The notes under the pieces are model-generated. The model was not told where the DNA came from, ran no database searches, and saw only the letters and a list, made by a program, of their open reading frames with translations. A DNA stretch of 30,901 nt from an uncultured Prevotellaceae bacterium (GTDB lineage Bacteria > Bacteroidota > Bacteroidia > Bacteroidales > Bacteroidaceae): contig CALZJL010000002.1 in NCBI GenBank assembly GCA_945787625.1, forward strand, positions 1 through 30,901, read 5' to 3'. Every line of letters starts with the position of its first letter. Positions within the stretch are counted from its first letter, which is position 1. The translations under genes were made by a program, and so were the position numbers. Positions 11,312-19,686 of the stretch are shown piece after piece.

Positions 11312-12493
11312 TTAGTCAAACACCTCAGTGATCTGACCTGAACCTACTGTGCGACCACCCTCACGGATAGCGAAGCGCAGACCAACGTTCAGAGCCACAG
11401 CGTAGATGAGCTCAACAGAAATCTCAACGTTATCACCAGGCATTACCATCTCGATACCCTCTGGCAAGTGAATTTCACCTGTGCAGTCCATAGTACGGAG
11501 ATAGAACTGAGGACGATACTTGTTGCCGAATGGAGTGTGACGGCCACCCTCCTCCTTCTTCAGGACATAGATAGAAGCCTTGAAGCCCTTGTGAGGAGTG
11601 ATTACACCTGGGTGAGTGATAACCATACCACGCTTGATCTCCTGCTTGTCGATACCACGGAGCAACAGACCAACGTTATCACCAGCCTCACCCTGATCAA
11701 GAATCTTACGGAACATCTCGACACCAGTGATTACAGACTTCTTGTCCTCACCGAGACCAAGGATCTGAACCTCATCACCTACCTTAACAACACCAGTCTC
11801 GATACGGCCAGTAGCCACAGTACCACGACCAGTGATTGAGAATACGTCCTCGACAGGCATAAGGAAAGGCTTATCGATAGCACGTACAGGCTCCTGAATC
11901 CAGTTGTCGCAAGCGTCCATCAGATCCATAACGCTCTTCTCCCACTGAGGTACACCATTCAGAGCACCGAGAGCAGAACCGCGAATAATAGGAGTATCCT
12001 CCTCGAACTCATACTGAGCGAGAAGCTCCTGCATCTCCATTTCAACGAGTTCAAGCATCTCCTCATCGTCAACCATATCACACTTGTTCAGGAAAACGAC
12101 CAGACGAGGAACGTTCACCTGACGAGCCAACAAGATGTGCTCACGAGTCTGAGGCATAGGACCATCAGTAGCAGCACAAACGATGATAGCACCGTCCATC
12201 TGGGCAGCACCAGTTACCATGTTCTTTACGTAGTCAGCGTGACCCGGGCAGTCCACGTGAGCATAGTGACGCTTAGCAGTCTCATACTCCACGTGAGAAG
12301 TGTTGATAGTGATACCACGCTCCTTCTCCTCTGGAGCGTTATCAATCTGATCGAAAGACTTAACCTCAGAAAGACCAGCCTTAGCCAGCACAGTAGTGAT
12401 GGCAGCAGTCAGAGTAGTCTTACCATGGTCTACGTGACCGATTGTACCAATATTTACATGGGGTTTGGTACGTACGAAAGTTTCTTTTGCCAT
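11312..12493 (-). CDS. tuf: Elongation factor Tu
   Basis: GTPase that delivers aminoacyl-tRNA to the ribosome, 393 residues, the normal length. The P-loop GHVDHGKT is at residues 19-26, followed by the switch II motif [12 protein letters not shown] and the NKCDM guanine-specificity motif. Beta-barrel domains II ([21 protein letters not shown]) and III (ending [10 protein letters not shown]) follow. It lies directly downstream of tRNA-Tyr, tRNA-Gly and tRNA-Thr, an arrangement resembling the E. coli thrU-tyrU-glyT-thrT-tufB operon. The spacer from tRNA-Thr (about 63 bases) is A/T-rich with a 10-base palindrome at 12529-12538 and no evident strong promoter. Confidence 0.99.
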   Translation of the reverse strand: MAKETFVRTKPHVNIGTIGHVDHGKTTLTAAITTVLAKAGLSEVKSFDQIDNAPEEKERGITINTSHVEYETAKRHYAHVDCPGHADYVKNMVTGAAQMDGAIIVCAATDGPMPQTREHILLARQVNVPRLVVFLNKCDMVDDEEMLELVEMEMQELLAQYEFEEDTPIIRGSALGALNGVPQWEKSVMDLMDACDNWIQEPVRAIDKPFLMPVEDVFSITGRGTVATGRIETGVVKVGDEVQILGLGEDKKSVITGVEMFRKILDQGEAGDNVGLLLRGIDKQEIKRGMVITHPGVITPHKGFKASIYVLKKEEGGRHTPFGNKYRPQFYLRTMDCTGEIHLPEGIEMVMPGDNVEISVELIYAVALNVGLRFAIREGGRTVGSGQITEVFD

Positions 12494-12556
12494 AGCAATT
12501 AATGTATTATTATATTATGTAAAATCGCTTTACGTAAAATCTCGCTTGAAACCTTG

Positions 12557-12628
<72 letters not shown>

Positions 12629-12655
12629 AACATCAACAACTTCCTGAGGAAGTAG

Positions 12656-12728
12656 AGCGGAAAACGGGACTCAAACCCGCGACCCCCAGCTTGGAAGGCT
12701 AGTGCTCTATCGACTGAGCTATTTCCGC
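12656..12728 (-). tRNA. tRNA-Gly (TCC)
   Basis: A 73-base cloverleaf. The acceptor stem is GCGGAAA with TTTCCGC, the D-arm is GCTCAGTCGATAGAGC, and the anticodon stem CTAGC/GCTGG (one T-G pair) closes the loop CTTCCAA (anticodon TCC). The T-arm has GTTTGAGTC. CCA is not encoded. It lies 14 bases from tRNA-Tyr and 27 bases from tRNA-Thr. Confidence 0.97.
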
Positions 12729-12742
12729 ATTATATTATATTG

Positions 12743-12825
12743 TGGGCAGGGACGGATTCGAACCGCCGAAGGCGTAAGCCAACAGATTTACAGTCTGCCC
12801 GTTTTAACCACTTACCTACCTACCC
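12743..12825 (-). tRNA. tRNA-Tyr (GTA)
   Basis: An 83-base class II tRNA with the long variable arm expected for Tyr. The acceptor stem is GGGTAGG with CCTGCCC (one T-G pair). The anticodon stem GCAGA/TCTGT closes the loop CTGTAAA (anticodon GTA), and the T-loop is TTCGAAT. The discriminator is A, and CCA is not encoded. It is the first gene of the tRNA-tuf transcription unit, only about 20 bases downstream of a well-formed promoter -7 element. Confidence 0.97.
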
Positions 12826-12845
12826 GGTATGCCTATTTGCGACTG

Positions 12846-12877
12846 CAAAATTAGGCATATTTTTTGAATTAGCAAAA
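12846..12877 (-). promoter_or_regulatory. Bacteroidetes-type promoter for tRNA-Tyr-Gly-Thr-tuf operon
   Basis: On the minus strand TTTTG (12877-12873) is followed by 19 bases and TAATTTTG (12853-12846). This is an exact match to the TTTG-N19/20-TAnnTTTG promoter of Bacteroidetes primary sigma. The predicted start point leaves a leader of roughly 10-15 bases before tRNA-Tyr. The leader region also holds a hairpin: ATGCCTA (12858-12852) pairs with TAGGCAT (12835-12829). It may position RNase P cleavage or simply reflect the AT-rich context. I see no comparable promoter between the tRNAs and secE, so this probably drives much of the downstream operon. Confidence 0.8.
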
Positions 12878-12904
12878 CTTTTTGCAAGTTTTTTTGCTCA
12901 AAGA

Positions 12905-13192
12905 TCACTTATTTTTGCGTTTTTCTATCTGACGCGACAGAATTTCGCACGTTTTCTGTACAGCTTCTTCAAAAGTATCGCAAGTCTCCGATGCAAACAG
13001 ACTGCCACCTGGCACGAACGCACGAACGTCCACCTGCTTATTAAGCGCAGTCTCAGGCTTGACGACCTTCAATGACACCTCTACCTTTCCTATTTCGCTA
13101 TCAAAGCGTCCAAGTTTGCCAACCTTCTTCTCGATGAAGTCCTGCAACTTCTCCGTTGCATCAAAGTGAATCGCCTGAATTCTAATATCCAT
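12905..13192 (-). CDS. hpf: Ribosome hibernation promoting factor (HPF/RaiA family)
   Basis: Binds the decoding region of idle 30S subunits and protects ribosomes in stationary phase. 95 residues, the short form: one HPF/S30AE domain without the long C-terminal dimerisation domain. It starts MDIRIQAIHFDATEKLQDFI, with the family pattern in which a beta strand is followed by a helix (EKLQDFIEKKVGKL). It ends with a basic tail (SRQIEKRKNK). It begins 2 bases after the recombinase stop, so it is translationally linked to rpsU-xer. HPF next to rpsU and a xer gene is a familiar Bacteroidales arrangement. Confidence 0.93.
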   Translation of the reverse strand: MDIRIQAIHFDATEKLQDFIEKKVGKLGRFDSEIGKVEVSLKVVKPETALNKQVDVRAFVPGGSLFASETCDTFEEAVQKTCEILSRQIEKRKNK

Positions 13193-13194
13193 AA

Positions 13195-14136
13195 TTACCT
13201 CCTTTTGTTAGTAGCACCATCCTCGCTCGGCAAGTCACCGCCAGCCCTCGGATGCGCCAGGTTATACATTTGTTTGAGCTGACTGAACGTTGTGTGCGTA
13301 TATATAGCCGTCGTCGACAGCTTCTCATGCCCCAACAGTTCCTTCACGCTCTGCAGATCAGCATTATTATTGAGCATCGAGGTTGCAAAACTATGCCGCA
13401 ACACATGAGGAGTACGCCTTGACATCATCGTCACCAGCGACAGATACGACCTCACCACGTCGCGCAAAGTACTATAAGACAGACGGCGCTTGCCAGCATC
13501 ATTCAGCAGCAAAGCATTCTCATGCCCCACCGCAGGCCTCATAGCCCGACGTTCCGCCAGATAATCCGACATCATACCGCCGAGTCTCACACCAAACGGC
13601 ACGATGCGCTCCTTATCGCGCTTACCCGTCACCACCAACTGTCCTTCACCGACATCGACATCATCAATATCAAGCCCGAGCAGTTCAGCAGCACGAATGC
13701 CCGTCGAGTAGAGAGTCTCCAGAATCAGTCTGTCACGCCTGCCAGCATACGAGTCAGGATACACCACCTTGTCAAGCAAAGTATTCATATCGCCCTCGCT
13801 CACAAACACAGGCAACGACCTTTCCTTCTTAGGAGCCTTGACCACATGAGCAGGATCCACCTCGATGACGCCCCGCCTCAGCAGATAGCGATAGAAGCTC
13901 TTCACGGCACTCAACTTAGGGCAGACCCCAGCAGCCGTAAGACCCCTGTCCATCAGGGCCACAATCCAGTCACGAATCAAATCCGTCGGAACAGACTCCC
14001 ATTCGAGACCACGATCCAGAGATTTCCAATACAACCCGAACGCTTCCAGACTGCTTTTGTAAGGAGATATCGTACGCGGACTATAGTTCCGCTCATACCT
14101 CAAATACTCAAGGAAATCCTCTACAAGACCGTCCAT
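13195..14136 (-). CDS. xerC: Tyrosine site-specific recombinase, XerC/XerD type
   Basis: Resolves chromosome dimers at dif sites. 313 residues, typical of Xer proteins. The N-terminal SAM-like core-binding domain covers about residues 1-95 and the catalytic domain about 105-295. All catalytic residues are present: Arg148 (TGIRAAE), Lys172 (TGKRDKE), His244 and Arg247 (HVLRH), His270 (LGHE) and nucleophile Tyr279 (IYTH). The location between rpsU and hpf, the standard length and the intact Xer motifs favour a housekeeping XerC/D over a mobile-element integrase. There are no attachment sites or cargo nearby. A weak promoter candidate (ATTG, 19 bases, TATCTTTA at 14196-14166) lies upstream. Confidence 0.9.
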   Translation of the reverse strand: MDGLVEDFLEYLRYERNYSPRTISPYKSSLEAFGLYWKSLDRGLEWESVPTDLIRDWIVALMDRGLTAAGVCPKLSAVKSFYRYLLRRGVIEVDPAHVVKAPKKERSLPVFVSEGDMNTLLDKVVYPDSYAGRRDRLILETLYSTGIRAAELLGLDIDDVDVGEGQLVVTGKRDKERIVPFGVRLGGMMSDYLAERRAMRPAVGHENALLLNDAGKRRLSYSTLRDVVRSYLSLVTMMSRRTPHVLRHSFATSMLNNNADLQSVKELLGHEKLSTTAIYTHTTFSQLKQMYNLAHPRAGGDLPSEDGATNKRR

Positions 14137-14237
14137 TTAAGTTCCTCAAATGCCTTTTCGGAGGATAAAGATATAAAAAAATCAGCAATCCGCAATAGCA
14201 AATCCTGGATTTTTATACTTCTTTTAATCTTTTCTCT

Positions 14238-14250
14238 GTCACGCCGTGAC
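14238..14250 (-). other. Perfect 13-base palindrome after rpsU
   Basis: GTCACGGCGTGAC on the minus strand has 6-base arms around one central base and starts one base after the rpsU stop codon. It could be an mRNA 3'-end hairpin or a protein-binding site. No T-run follows, so a simple intrinsic terminator is unlikely, and rpsU, xer and hpf can still be cotranscribed. Confidence 0.4.
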
Positions 14251-14251
14251 C

Positions 14252-14443
14252 TTAGTCCTCACAGCGCTGGAGCTTCTGCACATAAATAGCACGCTCCATC
14301 TTCAAGCGATTCTTCACCGAAGGCTTGTCAAACTGTTGGCGAGCACGAAGCTCCTTAATCACACCAGTCTTCTCAAACTTGCGCTTGAACTTCTTCAACG
14401 CGCGCTCGATGTTCTCACCCTCTTTTACAGGTACTACAATCAT
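14252..14443 (-). CDS. rpsU: 30S ribosomal protein S21
   Basis: Small basic 30S protein near the mRNA exit; in Bacteroidota it helps hide the anti-Shine-Dalgarno sequence. 63 residues, beginning MIVVPVKEGENIERALKKFK and ending KLQRCED, a standard Bacteroidales S21. It heads the rpsU-xer-hpf group and has its own consensus promoter about 55 bases upstream. The leader is strongly A/T-rich and lacks a Shine-Dalgarno sequence, in keeping with translation habits of this phylum. Confidence 0.97.
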   Translation of the reverse strand: MIVVPVKEGENIERALKKFKRKFEKTGVIKELRARQQFDKPSVKNRLKMERAIYVQKLQRCED

Positions 14444-14496
14444 TTTTACAGTTAATTAAATTAGTTAAATATTTAAAGATTATGTTTTTTGCGGCG

Positions 14497-14527
14497 CAAA
14501 GGTACGACGATTTTGCCAATTGACCAA
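14497..14527 (-). promoter_or_regulatory. rpsU promoter
   Basis: On the minus strand TTGG (14527-14524), 19 bases, then TACCTTTG (14504-14497). The -7 element matches TAnnTTTG exactly and TACCTTTGC is among its most common forms. The -33 element is a near match. The start point would fall about 45-50 bases before the rpsU ATG. Confidence 0.75.
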
Positions 14528-14634
14528 GAGAATCTTAGTTTTTTTTAGCAAAACAGCAATAATAAAGAAGTTTTTGAGCCCCTCAAGCCACACACAGGCA
14601 AACGTCCCCACCCCTAAATCCCAATCAAGATTCC

Positions 14635-14698
14635 TTCGGGATCCGTTCGGGATCCGTTCGGGATTGCCCGATGTTCGTTAGGGTTCGTCAGAACATCG
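14635..14698. repeat. Period-11 tandem repeat and inverted repeat in mdh-rpsU spacer
   Basis: Two exact copies of TTCGGGATCCG (14635-14645 and 14646-14656) are followed by a partial third (14657-14667, 8 of 11 matching). Directly after, CGATGTTC (14669-14676) and GAACATCG (14691-14698) form an 8-bp inverted repeat with a 14-base loop. Then come two related words, AACATCGTT and GACATCGTT. This cluster lies in the 381-base gene-free stretch 14444-14824. Apart from it, that gap holds the rpsU promoter, a C-rich segment around 14600-14620 and the strong hairpin at 14762-14793. Confidence 0.7.
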
Positions 14699-14761
14699 TT
14701 AAGACATCGTTCGCGAAGCCAAAAATAACGATACTCCATACTCCCAAGATAGGCCCAAGAC

Positions 14762-14793
14762 ATGAGATGCAGCGAAAAGCCGCTGCATCTCAT
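14762..14793 (-). terminator. Strong stem-loop downstream of mdh, possible terminator
   Basis: A perfect 13-bp inverted repeat (14762-14774 with 14781-14793, ATGAGATGCAGCG and its complement) has a 6-base loop and begins 31 bases after the mdh stop. No T-run follows on the minus strand (next bases GTCTTGGG). It may act as an mRNA 3'-end stabiliser or a terminator of a form lacking a U-tract. Confidence 0.55.
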
Positions 14794-14824
14794 ACCATAA
14801 GTCATACGATTGAAGACAAACAGA

Positions 14825-15817
14825 CTACAGATTAGGATTATCCTTCTTCCAATCCTCCACAGCAGGAATGATGCCGAGCGAAACGATCTCATCGCGCATC
14901 TTCTGCAGGTGCTCATACGAAGCCTTCAGAGCAGCCATCTCCTCATCAGTACCCTCAGGAGCAGAGAAGTGAACACCATCCTTGTCAATCACAGTAGGCA
15001 TAGCCATCATCACGTTCTTAAAGCCACACTTGTCGCAGTTCACATAGCAACCAGCAGGCCAAGTGAAAGGCTCGCCGCCCATAGCACCCTCAATCATCTT
15101 CACAGCCTGATAAGCAGGGCTCTGGAACGAGCTACGGCCACGAAGCTTGATGATATTAGAGCCACCCTGAGTAGTCATGTGCTTAATCTCAGCCCAACGC
15201 TCTTCAGACAGAGGCAGCTCGCTCAAAGGCTTACCATCGATCAAAGCCTTAGACGCAAATACCGCCATCTGCTCGCCATGACCACCATAAGTATAAGCAT
15301 TCGTCACCTTATCCTGCTGCACCCCAAACTCCTGAGCCAACTGCTGCTGCAGACGCGTAGAGTCCAAAGCAGCCAATGAAGTCAGCTGGTTAGGCTTCAA
15401 GCCAGAGTGAATCAGAGCCGTCAAAGCCGTCACATCAGCAGGGTTGAAGATAACCACCACATGCTTCACGTCAGGGCAATACCTCTTGATATTCTCGCCA
15501 AAATCAGCCGCAATCTGACAGTTGCCCTTGAGCAGATCCTCACGAGTCATACCCTCCTTACGAGGAGCACCGCCAGAAGAGATGATATACTTTGCGCCCG
15601 TGAAAGCCACCTCCGGGTCAACCGTATAAGACAAGTTAGCCCCAGGGAAAGCACAATGACACATCTCATCATATACACCATGCACACCAGGCTCATAAAT
15701 ATCATACAAGCAGATGTTAGGAGTGAGGCCCAGCATCAACACCGACTGAACCATGTTAGAGCCGATCATACCACCAGCACCAACGATGACAAGCTTTTCG
15801 TCCGTTAGAAATTTCAT
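14825..15817 (-). CDS. mdh: Malate dehydrogenase (NAD-dependent)
   Basis: Interconverts malate and oxaloacetate; in Bacteroidales it belongs to the reductive branch from oxaloacetate to succinate and propionate. 330 residues. The Rossmann motif is GAGGMIGS (residues 13-20). Substrate-binding arginines are visible at Arg86 (APRKEG), Arg92 (MTREDLL) and Arg155 (LDSTR), and the catalytic His180 is in YGGHGEQ. An Arg at position 92 (mobile loop) favours malate over lactate as the substrate. It is flanked by its own -7 promoter element upstream and a strong hairpin downstream, so it is probably monocistronic. Confidence 0.95.
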   Translation of the reverse strand: MKFLTDEKLVIVGAGGMIGSNMVQSVLMLGLTPNICLYDIYEPGVHGVYDEMCHCAFPGANLSYTVDPEVAFTGAKYIISSGGAPRKEGMTREDLLKGNCQIAADFGENIKRYCPDVKHVVVIFNPADVTALTALIHSGLKPNQLTSLAALDSTRLQQQLAQEFGVQQDKVTNAYTYGGHGEQMAVFASKALIDGKPLSELPLSEERWAEIKHMTTQGGSNIIKLRGRSSFQSPAYQAVKMIEGAMGGEPFTWPAGCYVNCDKCGFKNVMMAMPTVIDKDGVHFSAPEGTDEEMAALKASYEHLQKMRDEIVSLGIIPAVEDWKKDNPNL

Positions 15818-15859
15818 CTTAAATAGTTTTTATGAGTTAAATATATACACTTTCACCGA

Positions 15860-15867
15860 CAAAGATA
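15860..15867 (-). promoter_or_regulatory. mdh promoter -7 element
   Basis: TATCTTTG on the minus strand matches TAnnTTTG exactly and lies about 43 bases before the mdh ATG. No convincing TTTG is found 19-21 bases upstream. A run of eight T residues lies just upstream and may also close transcription from pepP. Confidence 0.55.
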
Positions 15868-15916
15868 GCAAAAAAAACTATACTACGATGCACGAAGAGC
15901 AGTTTTTCCACACAAA

Positions 15917-17515
15917 TTACAACTCCGCAGTAGCTTTTGCCAACCAGACTTTATGATTTTCACTCTCCAAGCGAGGCATAATCACCTCAGCCACCCTCCT
16001 ATGGTAGTCATTCACCCACCCAATTTCCTCCTCCGTCAGCATACCCTTGTCAATCAGGCTACGGTCATACGGGCAAAGCGTCAGAGGCTCAAACCTCAGA
16101 AAATCTCCAAACCCCGTCCGTCTGTCCGCCACACACAGCAAGCAGTTCTCAATACGCACCCCAAAGCGACCCTCCACATATATACCCGGTTCGTCCGTAA
16201 TCACATGCCCCTCCACGACAGGCAACACCGTATCCCTACGACAATTCTTACGAATCTGCACAGGTCCCTCATGCACCCCCAGAATATGCCCCACCCCATG
16301 ACCCGTGCCATGGCCGAAATCATACCCCTCCCTCCACATCGCAGACCTCGCCAGAGTATCAAGCTGCAAGCCCGTAGTACCACGAGGGAACACAGCATTC
16401 TGCAACTGCAGATGCCCCTTCAGCACCAACGTATACACACGTCTCTCCTCCTCCGTCACACCCCCCATAGACACCGTACGTGTGATATCCGTCGTACCAC
16501 AATCATAGTGAGCCCCACTATCGAGCAGCAGCAAGCCACACTCCCCAAGCACCACATCCGACTCCTCCGAAGCCTCATAATGCACAATCGCCCCATGCGC
16601 CCCATACCCGGCAATCGTCTCAAAGCTCAAGTCCAGGAACCCCCTCTGAGCCCTGCGACACCCCGTCAGACACCTATCCACCCCCAACTCGCTCACCCCA
16701 GGCCTCAAGTCAGCCAGAAACTGCACCATCGCCACCCCATCACGCACATGAGCCTCACGAAAACCCTCCCTCTCCACGACATTCTTACACGCCTTCCACT
16801 CCCCAATCGGACTCTCCCCATCACACAACTTTACCAAGCCCTCATCATACACCCCCAGCGACACCCCCAGCGACTCCAGATACTCCATGATGTCAGCCAC
16901 CTGAGAGCTCTCCACATAAAGCACACGCTCCCCAGAGAGCGACATCGAGAAAAACGAAATCACAAACGGATTAAAAGCAATATCATTGCCACGAATATTC
17001 AGCAGCCACGCAATCTCAGCCAAATCATTGATCACGATACTCTCCCTCCCCACCTCACGAAGCCAGTCCTCCAGACGCGCCAACTTATCAGCAGCACACA
17101 CACCAGCCACATCATCACCCACAACCCAAGCCTTCGTACAAGGCAAAGCAGGTCTATCCCTCCATATCACATCAAACGGCTCATTATAACTCTCCATCAC
17201 CCTCGTGCAGCCCCTCTCCCTCAGCCACACATCAATACCCACATCAACCCCCTCCCTCATCAAGCCAAACCCCGTCCCAGCCAGCTGCTCCCCAGCCTGC
17301 AGCCAATAACGCGAATCCGTCCACAGCAAAGCCTCCGAAGCAGTCACCACAGCCGTCCCGGCACTCCCCGTAAAACCCGTCAGCCACCTACGGCATTGCC
17401 AATGCTCAGCCAGATACTCACTCCCATGCGGATCACTCGTAGGCACCACAAGCGCCTCCACCCCCCTCTCCATCATCCACGCCCTCACCTCACGCAGTCT
17501 ATCCTCTACACTCAT
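15917..17515 (-). CDS. pepP: Xaa-Pro aminopeptidase (aminopeptidase P, M24)
   Basis: Cytosolic metallopeptidase that removes an N-terminal residue preceding proline, useful to an organism that feeds on peptides. Starting at ATG 17515 (MSVEDRLREV) it has 532 residues; a GTG three codons earlier (17524) is possible. It has two creatinase-like N-terminal domains (about 1-290) and a C-terminal pita-bread domain. All five metal ligands are present: Asp332, Asp343, His406 (GHGTGHGVGH), Glu442 (DEPGIY) and Glu456 (VRIEN). The C-terminal extension after the M24 core resembles the XPNPEP1 group. It overlaps the upstream gene by 17 bases, implying translational coupling. Confidence 0.92.
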   Translation of the reverse strand: MSVEDRLREVRAWMMERGVEALVVPTSDPHGSEYLAEHWQCRRWLTGFTGSAGTAVVTASEALLWTDSRYWLQAGEQLAGTGFGLMREGVDVGIDVWLRERGCTRVMESYNEPFDVIWRDRPALPCTKAWVVGDDVAGVCAADKLARLEDWLREVGRESIVINDLAEIAWLLNIRGNDIAFNPFVISFFSMSLSGERVLYVESSQVADIMEYLESLGVSLGVYDEGLVKLCDGESPIGEWKACKNVVEREGFREAHVRDGVAMVQFLADLRPGVSELGVDRCLTGCRRAQRGFLDLSFETIAGYGAHGAIVHYEASEESDVVLGECGLLLLDSGAHYDCGTTDITRTVSMGGVTEEERRVYTLVLKGHLQLQNAVFPRGTTGLQLDTLARSAMWREGYDFGHGTGHGVGHILGVHEGPVQIRKNCRRDTVLPVVEGHVITDEPGIYVEGRFGVRIENCLLCVADRRTGFGDFLRFEPLTLCPYDRSLIDKGMLTEEEIGWVNDYHRRVAEVIMPRLESENHKVWLAKATAEL

Positions 17516-18080
17516 AATCCTCACTCCAAGTTACAATTTGCGTATTACACCCCCCAGCGTCCGACCTACGATACCACTCAGCATACTCCACATAATGCCT
17601 CGCATACGTCCTGTTCAACATCTGCGCCTGCTCAGCATCCACCCTCTTGATAAACTTCGCCGGCACGCCCCCCCACAGCTCACCGTCACCAATCACCGTA
17701 TTCGACAACACCAGAGCCCCAGCAGCCACAATCGCCCCACGCCCCACCACAGCATGATCAAGCACCGTAGCCCCCATACCCACCAGAGCCCCGTCCTTCA
17801 CCTCACACCCATGCAACGTCACACTATGCCCAATCGTCACATCGTCCCCCAAGATACAAGGAGCCTTACCATTCAGCGTATGAATACACGAATTATCCTG
17901 AATATTCGTCCGGTTGCCCACCCTGATAAAATGCACATCACCCCTCAGCACCGTATTAAACCACACCGTGCAATCATCACCCATCTCCACATCACCCACA
18001 ATCACAGCCCCCTCGCTAAAGTAGCAATGCCTACCAAAGCGAGGAGCCCTGATACCCTCCAAAGACTTCACGATAGCCAT
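17499..18080 (-). CDS. Gamma-carbonic anhydrase-like hexapeptide-repeat protein
   Basis: Left-handed beta-helix protein of the gamma-carbonic anhydrase/PaaY/YrdA group, 193 residues. The three metal-binding histidines are conserved at His67 (SCIHTLNG), His85 and His90 (GHSVTLHGC), together with Arg46 (VLRGD) and Gln61. It could hydrate CO2 or be a related thioesterase-like homologue; sequence alone does not decide. Hexapeptide repeats span about residues 12-150, followed by a helical tail. Its ATG overlaps the gltX stop by one base (TAATG), and its end overlaps pepP, so the three genes form one translationally coupled operon. Confidence 0.88.
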   Translation of the reverse strand: MAIVKSLEGIRAPRFGRHCYFSEGAVIVGDVEMGDDCTVWFNTVLRGDVHFIRVGNRTNIQDNSCIHTLNGKAPCILGDDVTIGHSVTLHGCEVKDGALVGMGATVLDHAVVGRGAIVAAGALVLSNTVIGDGELWGGVPAKFIKRVDAEQAQMLNRTYARHYVEYAEWYRRSDAGGCNTQIVTWSEDYECRG

Positions 18081-19639
18081 TATCCCAAAGTATTAATAGC
18101 AAACCACATACGGCCGAGCGTTTCCTCCTTGCCAAGAAACGCCGCCAGCTCATACATATCAGGACCCTGCCCCATACCTACCAGAGCCACGCGCCAAGCA
18201 TTCCAAGGCTTGATACCCGTAGTTTCCACCCACGGGTCACACACAGCCCTCATACCCTCAACCGACCAGTCCTCCACCGACTCCAACACCCCAGCAAACA
18301 AGCGCATCTCATCAGCCGTCCCCTCCCTCCAGTTCTTCTTCACAAACTTATCCTCAGCATCAAAGCCCACAGGAGCCACAAAGAAGAACCTCGTCAGCGG
18401 CCACAGATCCGACACAAACGAAATATTACGCTTTCTCCTATTCCCCTGCCCGTCCACATACTCAATCACCTTAAGCTTCATCATACGCACCACCTCAGCC
18501 TCACGCTCAGGCGTAGACACAATACCATTCTCCCTCAGCACAGCATCAAAAGCAGGCGTCCACTCCATCTCAGGCAGCCTCATCAGATACTGATGATTAA
18601 ACCACGCCGCCTTCACATAATCAAACTTCGCCCCATTCTTAGAGCACTTCGACAAGTCAAACAGCTCCACCATCTCCTCCATCGACATCAACTCCTTGTC
18701 ATTCCCCGGATTCCAACCCAGCAAAGCCAAGAAATTATTCACCGCCTCAGGCAGATACCCCCTCTCGCGATACCCCGACGACACCTCCCCACTCTTAGGG
18801 TCATGCCACTCCAGCGGGAACACCGGGAAGCCCAACTTATCCCCATCACGCTTCGACAGTTTGCCATTCCCCACAGGCTTCAGCAGCAAAGGCAGATGCG
18901 CAAACCTCGGCATCGAATCCTCCCAGCCAAACGCCCTATAGAGCAACACATGCAACGGAGCCGAAGGCAACCACTCCTCACCCCTAATCACATGGCTCAC
19001 CTCCATCAGATGATCATCCACGATATTCGCCAGATGATACGTAGGCAGGTCATCAGCACTCTTATACAGCACCTTATCGTCCAGAATGCTCGAATTGATC
19101 GTCACCCTCCCACGAATCATATCGTCCACCACCACATCCTCACCAGGCTCAATCAGGAACCTCACCACATACGGCGTCCCCTCAGCAATCAGCCTCTCCA
19201 CCTCCTCCTTAGGCAACGTCAGCGAGTTGCGCATCTCCATACGAGTACGCGCATCATACTGAAAATTCTCCACCCTCGCCCTCACAGCATCAAGCTCCTC
19301 AGGCGTATCAAAAGCCACATACGCCCTGCCCCTCTCCAGCAGCACCCCCACATACTTCCTGTAAATATCCCTCCTTTCACTCTGCCTGTAAGGCCCATAG
19401 TCACCCCCAAAGCTCACCCCCTCATCAAACTCAATACCAAGCCACCTGAACGACTCGATAATATAATCCTCAGCCCCAGGCACGAAACGCCCCGAATCAG
19501 TATCCTCGATTCTGAAAATCAGATCCCCACCATGCTGTTTCGCAAACAGATAATTATACAACGCCGTACGCACGCCACCGATATGCAGCGGTCCCGTAGG
19601 ACTTGGTGCAAAACGCACACGAACTCTTCTTTCACTCAT
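18080..19639 (-). CDS. gltX: Glutamyl-tRNA synthetase
   Basis: Charges tRNA-Glu with glutamate. 519 residues, a class I synthetase of the discriminating bacterial type by length. The HIGH-like motif is PLHIGG (residues 17-22) and the KMSKS-like motif is KLSKR (260-264). The FRIEDTD segment (42-48) is intact. The C-terminal half contains the anticodon-binding domain. It heads the gltX-carbonic anhydrase-pepP operon. A -7 match (TATTTTTG) lies upstream in the 101-base divergent spacer shared with pgpH. Third codon positions are rich in G and T, the reverse of pgpH across that spacer. Confidence 0.97.
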   Translation of the reverse strand: MSERRVRVRFAPSPTGPLHIGGVRTALYNYLFAKQHGGDLIFRIEDTDSGRFVPGAEDYIIESFRWLGIEFDEGVSFGGDYGPYRQSERRDIYRKYVGVLLERGRAYVAFDTPEELDAVRARVENFQYDARTRMEMRNSLTLPKEEVERLIAEGTPYVVRFLIEPGEDVVVDDMIRGRVTINSSILDDKVLYKSADDLPTYHLANIVDDHLMEVSHVIRGEEWLPSAPLHVLLYRAFGWEDSMPRFAHLPLLLKPVGNGKLSKRDGDKLGFPVFPLEWHDPKSGEVSSGYRERGYLPEAVNNFLALLGWNPGNDKELMSMEEMVELFDLSKCSKNGAKFDYVKAAWFNHQYLMRLPEMEWTPAFDAVLRENGIVSTPEREAEVVRMMKLKVIEYVDGQGNRRKRNISFVSDLWPLTRFFFVAPVGFDAEDKFVKKNWREGTADEMRLFAGVLESVEDWSVEGMRAVCDPWVETTGIKPWNAWRVALVGMGQGPDMYELAAFLGKEETLGRMWFAINTLG

Positions 19640-19670
19640 ATACTATATATATTATTACGATAATTCGCCA

Positions 19671-19678
19671 CAAAAATA
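19671..19678 (-). promoter_or_regulatory. gltX promoter -7 element
   Basis: TATTTTTG on the minus strand matches TAnnTTTG, about 32 bases before the gltX ATG. A matching -33 element is not evident at the expected spacing, so this is a moderate prediction. Confidence 0.5.
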
Positions 19679-19686
19679 CAACATTT

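Noticed and set aside
12829..12865. Hairpin followed by T6 on the plus strand, read as a terminator
   Set aside because: No plus-strand gene ends here. The same bases form the promoter and leader of the minus-strand tRNA operon, so the T-run is better explained by the AT-rich promoter.
13195..14136. Tyrosine recombinase as the integrase of a mobile element
   Set aside because: It lies between rpsU and hpf in a core-genome setting, has Xer length and motifs, and has no direct repeats, tRNA-embedded attachment site or cargo next to it.
14614..14916. A 100-codon minus-strand frame starting inside mdh and covering the spacer repeats
   Set aside because: The start lies within mdh in another frame, the rest translates a hairpin and an 11-base repeat, and it has no protein family character. 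It is best read as spacer.
15953..17650. A 565-codon plus-strand frame antisense to pepP
   Set aside because: Low-complexity His/Pro/Arg/Thr product with no recognisable motif, fully covered by a gene with all M24 metal ligands. Similar antisense frames at 22620-24695 (priA), 26183-27445 (gldM) and 2675-4120 (rpoC) are rejected for the same reason.
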